Shown: piece after piece, positions 63,717 to 64,000 of the stretch
How the letters are laid out: the number at the start of each line of letters is the position of its first letter
Numbering within the stretch: position 1 is the stretch's first letter
Assembly: GCA_046349515.1 (NCBI GenBank)
Contig: JAXMCE010000013.1
Span: 37,917-101,916, forward strand
DNA length: 64,000 nucleotides
Direction: 5' to 3'
Origin: JBGPGW01 sp046349515
Lineage (GTDB): Bacteria > Pseudomonadota > Alphaproteobacteria > CADEGL01
Notes under the pieces: model-generated
Told to the model about the DNA's origin: nothing
The model's database searches: none
Seen by the model: only the letters and a program-made list of their open reading frames with translations
Program-made: the position numbers and the translations under genes

Positions 63717-64000
63717 TTACCCCTTGATGACGCCCTTCGCCTTCGCCGTGTGCGTCGCGATGAGATCCATGAGCGCGGGCGACAGGCAATCATAGGGCTC
63801 GAGTTTCAATTCCTTGAGACGCGAACGCACCGCGCCCATCTGGTCGGGCGGCGTGCCCGACTCGATGACGGACGAGACGAAGGCCGCGAACTCGGGCGCC
63901 GACCAGCCCTCGTCGCTCGACAGCTCGGTGTGGATGAAGTCGAAGCCGTAGAACGGATGGCCCTTGTTCTCGATGCGGCCGTACATGTGAGTGCCGCAGC
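63717..64000 (-). CDS. gfa: S-(hydroxymethyl)glutathione synthase Gfa, C-terminal half (cut by the window edge)
   Basis: 94 residues up to the edge; the upstream zinc-binding half lies outside. CGTHMYGRIENKGHPFYGFDF, WSAPEFAAFVSSVIESGT and LEPYDCLSPALMDLIATH match the C-terminal half of Paracoccus Gfa, including the last zinc Cys. Gfa speeds the condensation of formaldehyde with glutathione to S-hydroxymethylglutathione, the substrate of FrmA encoded next. The gene order gfa-frmA is the one known from Paracoccus denitrificans. Confidence 0.92.
   Translation of the reverse strand, partial: CGTHMYGRIENKGHPFYGFDFIHTELSSDEGWSAPEFAAFVSSVIESGTPPDQMGAVRSRLKELKLEPYDCLSPALMDLIATHTAKAKGVIKG

Overview
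The window is GC-rich throughout, densely coded on both strands, and looks like the chromosome of an alphaproteobacterium (probably Hyphomicrobiales or Rhodospirillales). The evidence is the family content and gene order. recG diverges from an sdhE-mfd pair, gfa sits upstream of a class III alcohol dehydrogenase, and an HU gene, a Flp-type pilin, a PleD-like protein and a csp-infA pair next to an RhlE-type helicase are all present. This assignment is inference; no rRNA or tRNA gene was seen. There is no phage, insertion sequence or CRISPR array.

Region by region. 1-6.7 kb: the start of a polyamine-type ABC permease, a PhyH-type dioxygenase translationally coupled to an LpxR-type lipid A deacylase, a TauD-type dioxygenase, an enolase-superfamily enzyme and HU. 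6.9-14.6 kb: dienelactone hydrolase and MAPEG protein, a sulfotransferase, a four-gene acyl-CoA ligase operon (thioesterase, VOC protein, AMP ligase, medium-chain reductase) and a PAS-GGDEF diguanylate cyclase. 14.8-25.6 kb: an aminotransferase, hemerythrin, an ArsR-Ogt pair, an MFS carrier, a cytochrome c coupled to a 41-residue membrane peptide, a ferritin-like protein beside an ECF sigma/anti-sigma pair, and a D-threonine-aldolase-like enzyme with a CDF metal exporter. 26-29.7 kb: a Flp pilin and a cold-shock block (RhlE helicase diverging from csp-infA). 29.8-39.3 kb: a methyltransferase, a two-gene polysaccharide synthase (HlyD protein plus GT2 with two PilZ domains), acyl-CoA dehydrogenase, SDR, a degenerate PleD-like protein and a DsbA-family protein. 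39.4-47 kb: an RND efflux pump behind a TetR-type palindrome, and a lower-GC LysR gene diverging from an HpaB-type monooxygenase. 47.1-54 kb: mfd-sdhE, recG, DUF502 and nitronate monooxygenase. 55-59.3 kb: three tandem paralogous amidases. 59.3-64 kb: small secreted proteins, a GST, an M23 protein and the glutathione-dependent formaldehyde pathway (frmA and the C-terminal half of gfa).

Two themes link distant genes. The first is cyclic-di-GMP: an apparently active GGEEF cyclase with an I-site, a catalytically dead GGDEF/receiver protein under a near-consensus CtrA box, and a glycosyltransferase with tandem PilZ motifs resembling the rhizobial mixed-linkage beta-glucan synthase pair. The second is thiol, aldehyde and xenobiotic handling: GST, MAPEG, FrmA/Gfa, DsbA-like protein, RND pump, HpaB and amidases. 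The most testable new observations are the tandem-PilZ synthase, a sigma-54-like promoter ahead of csp-infA, the dioxygenase/LpxR coupling, the 41-residue peptide coupled to cytochrome c, and the operator and CtrA-like sites.
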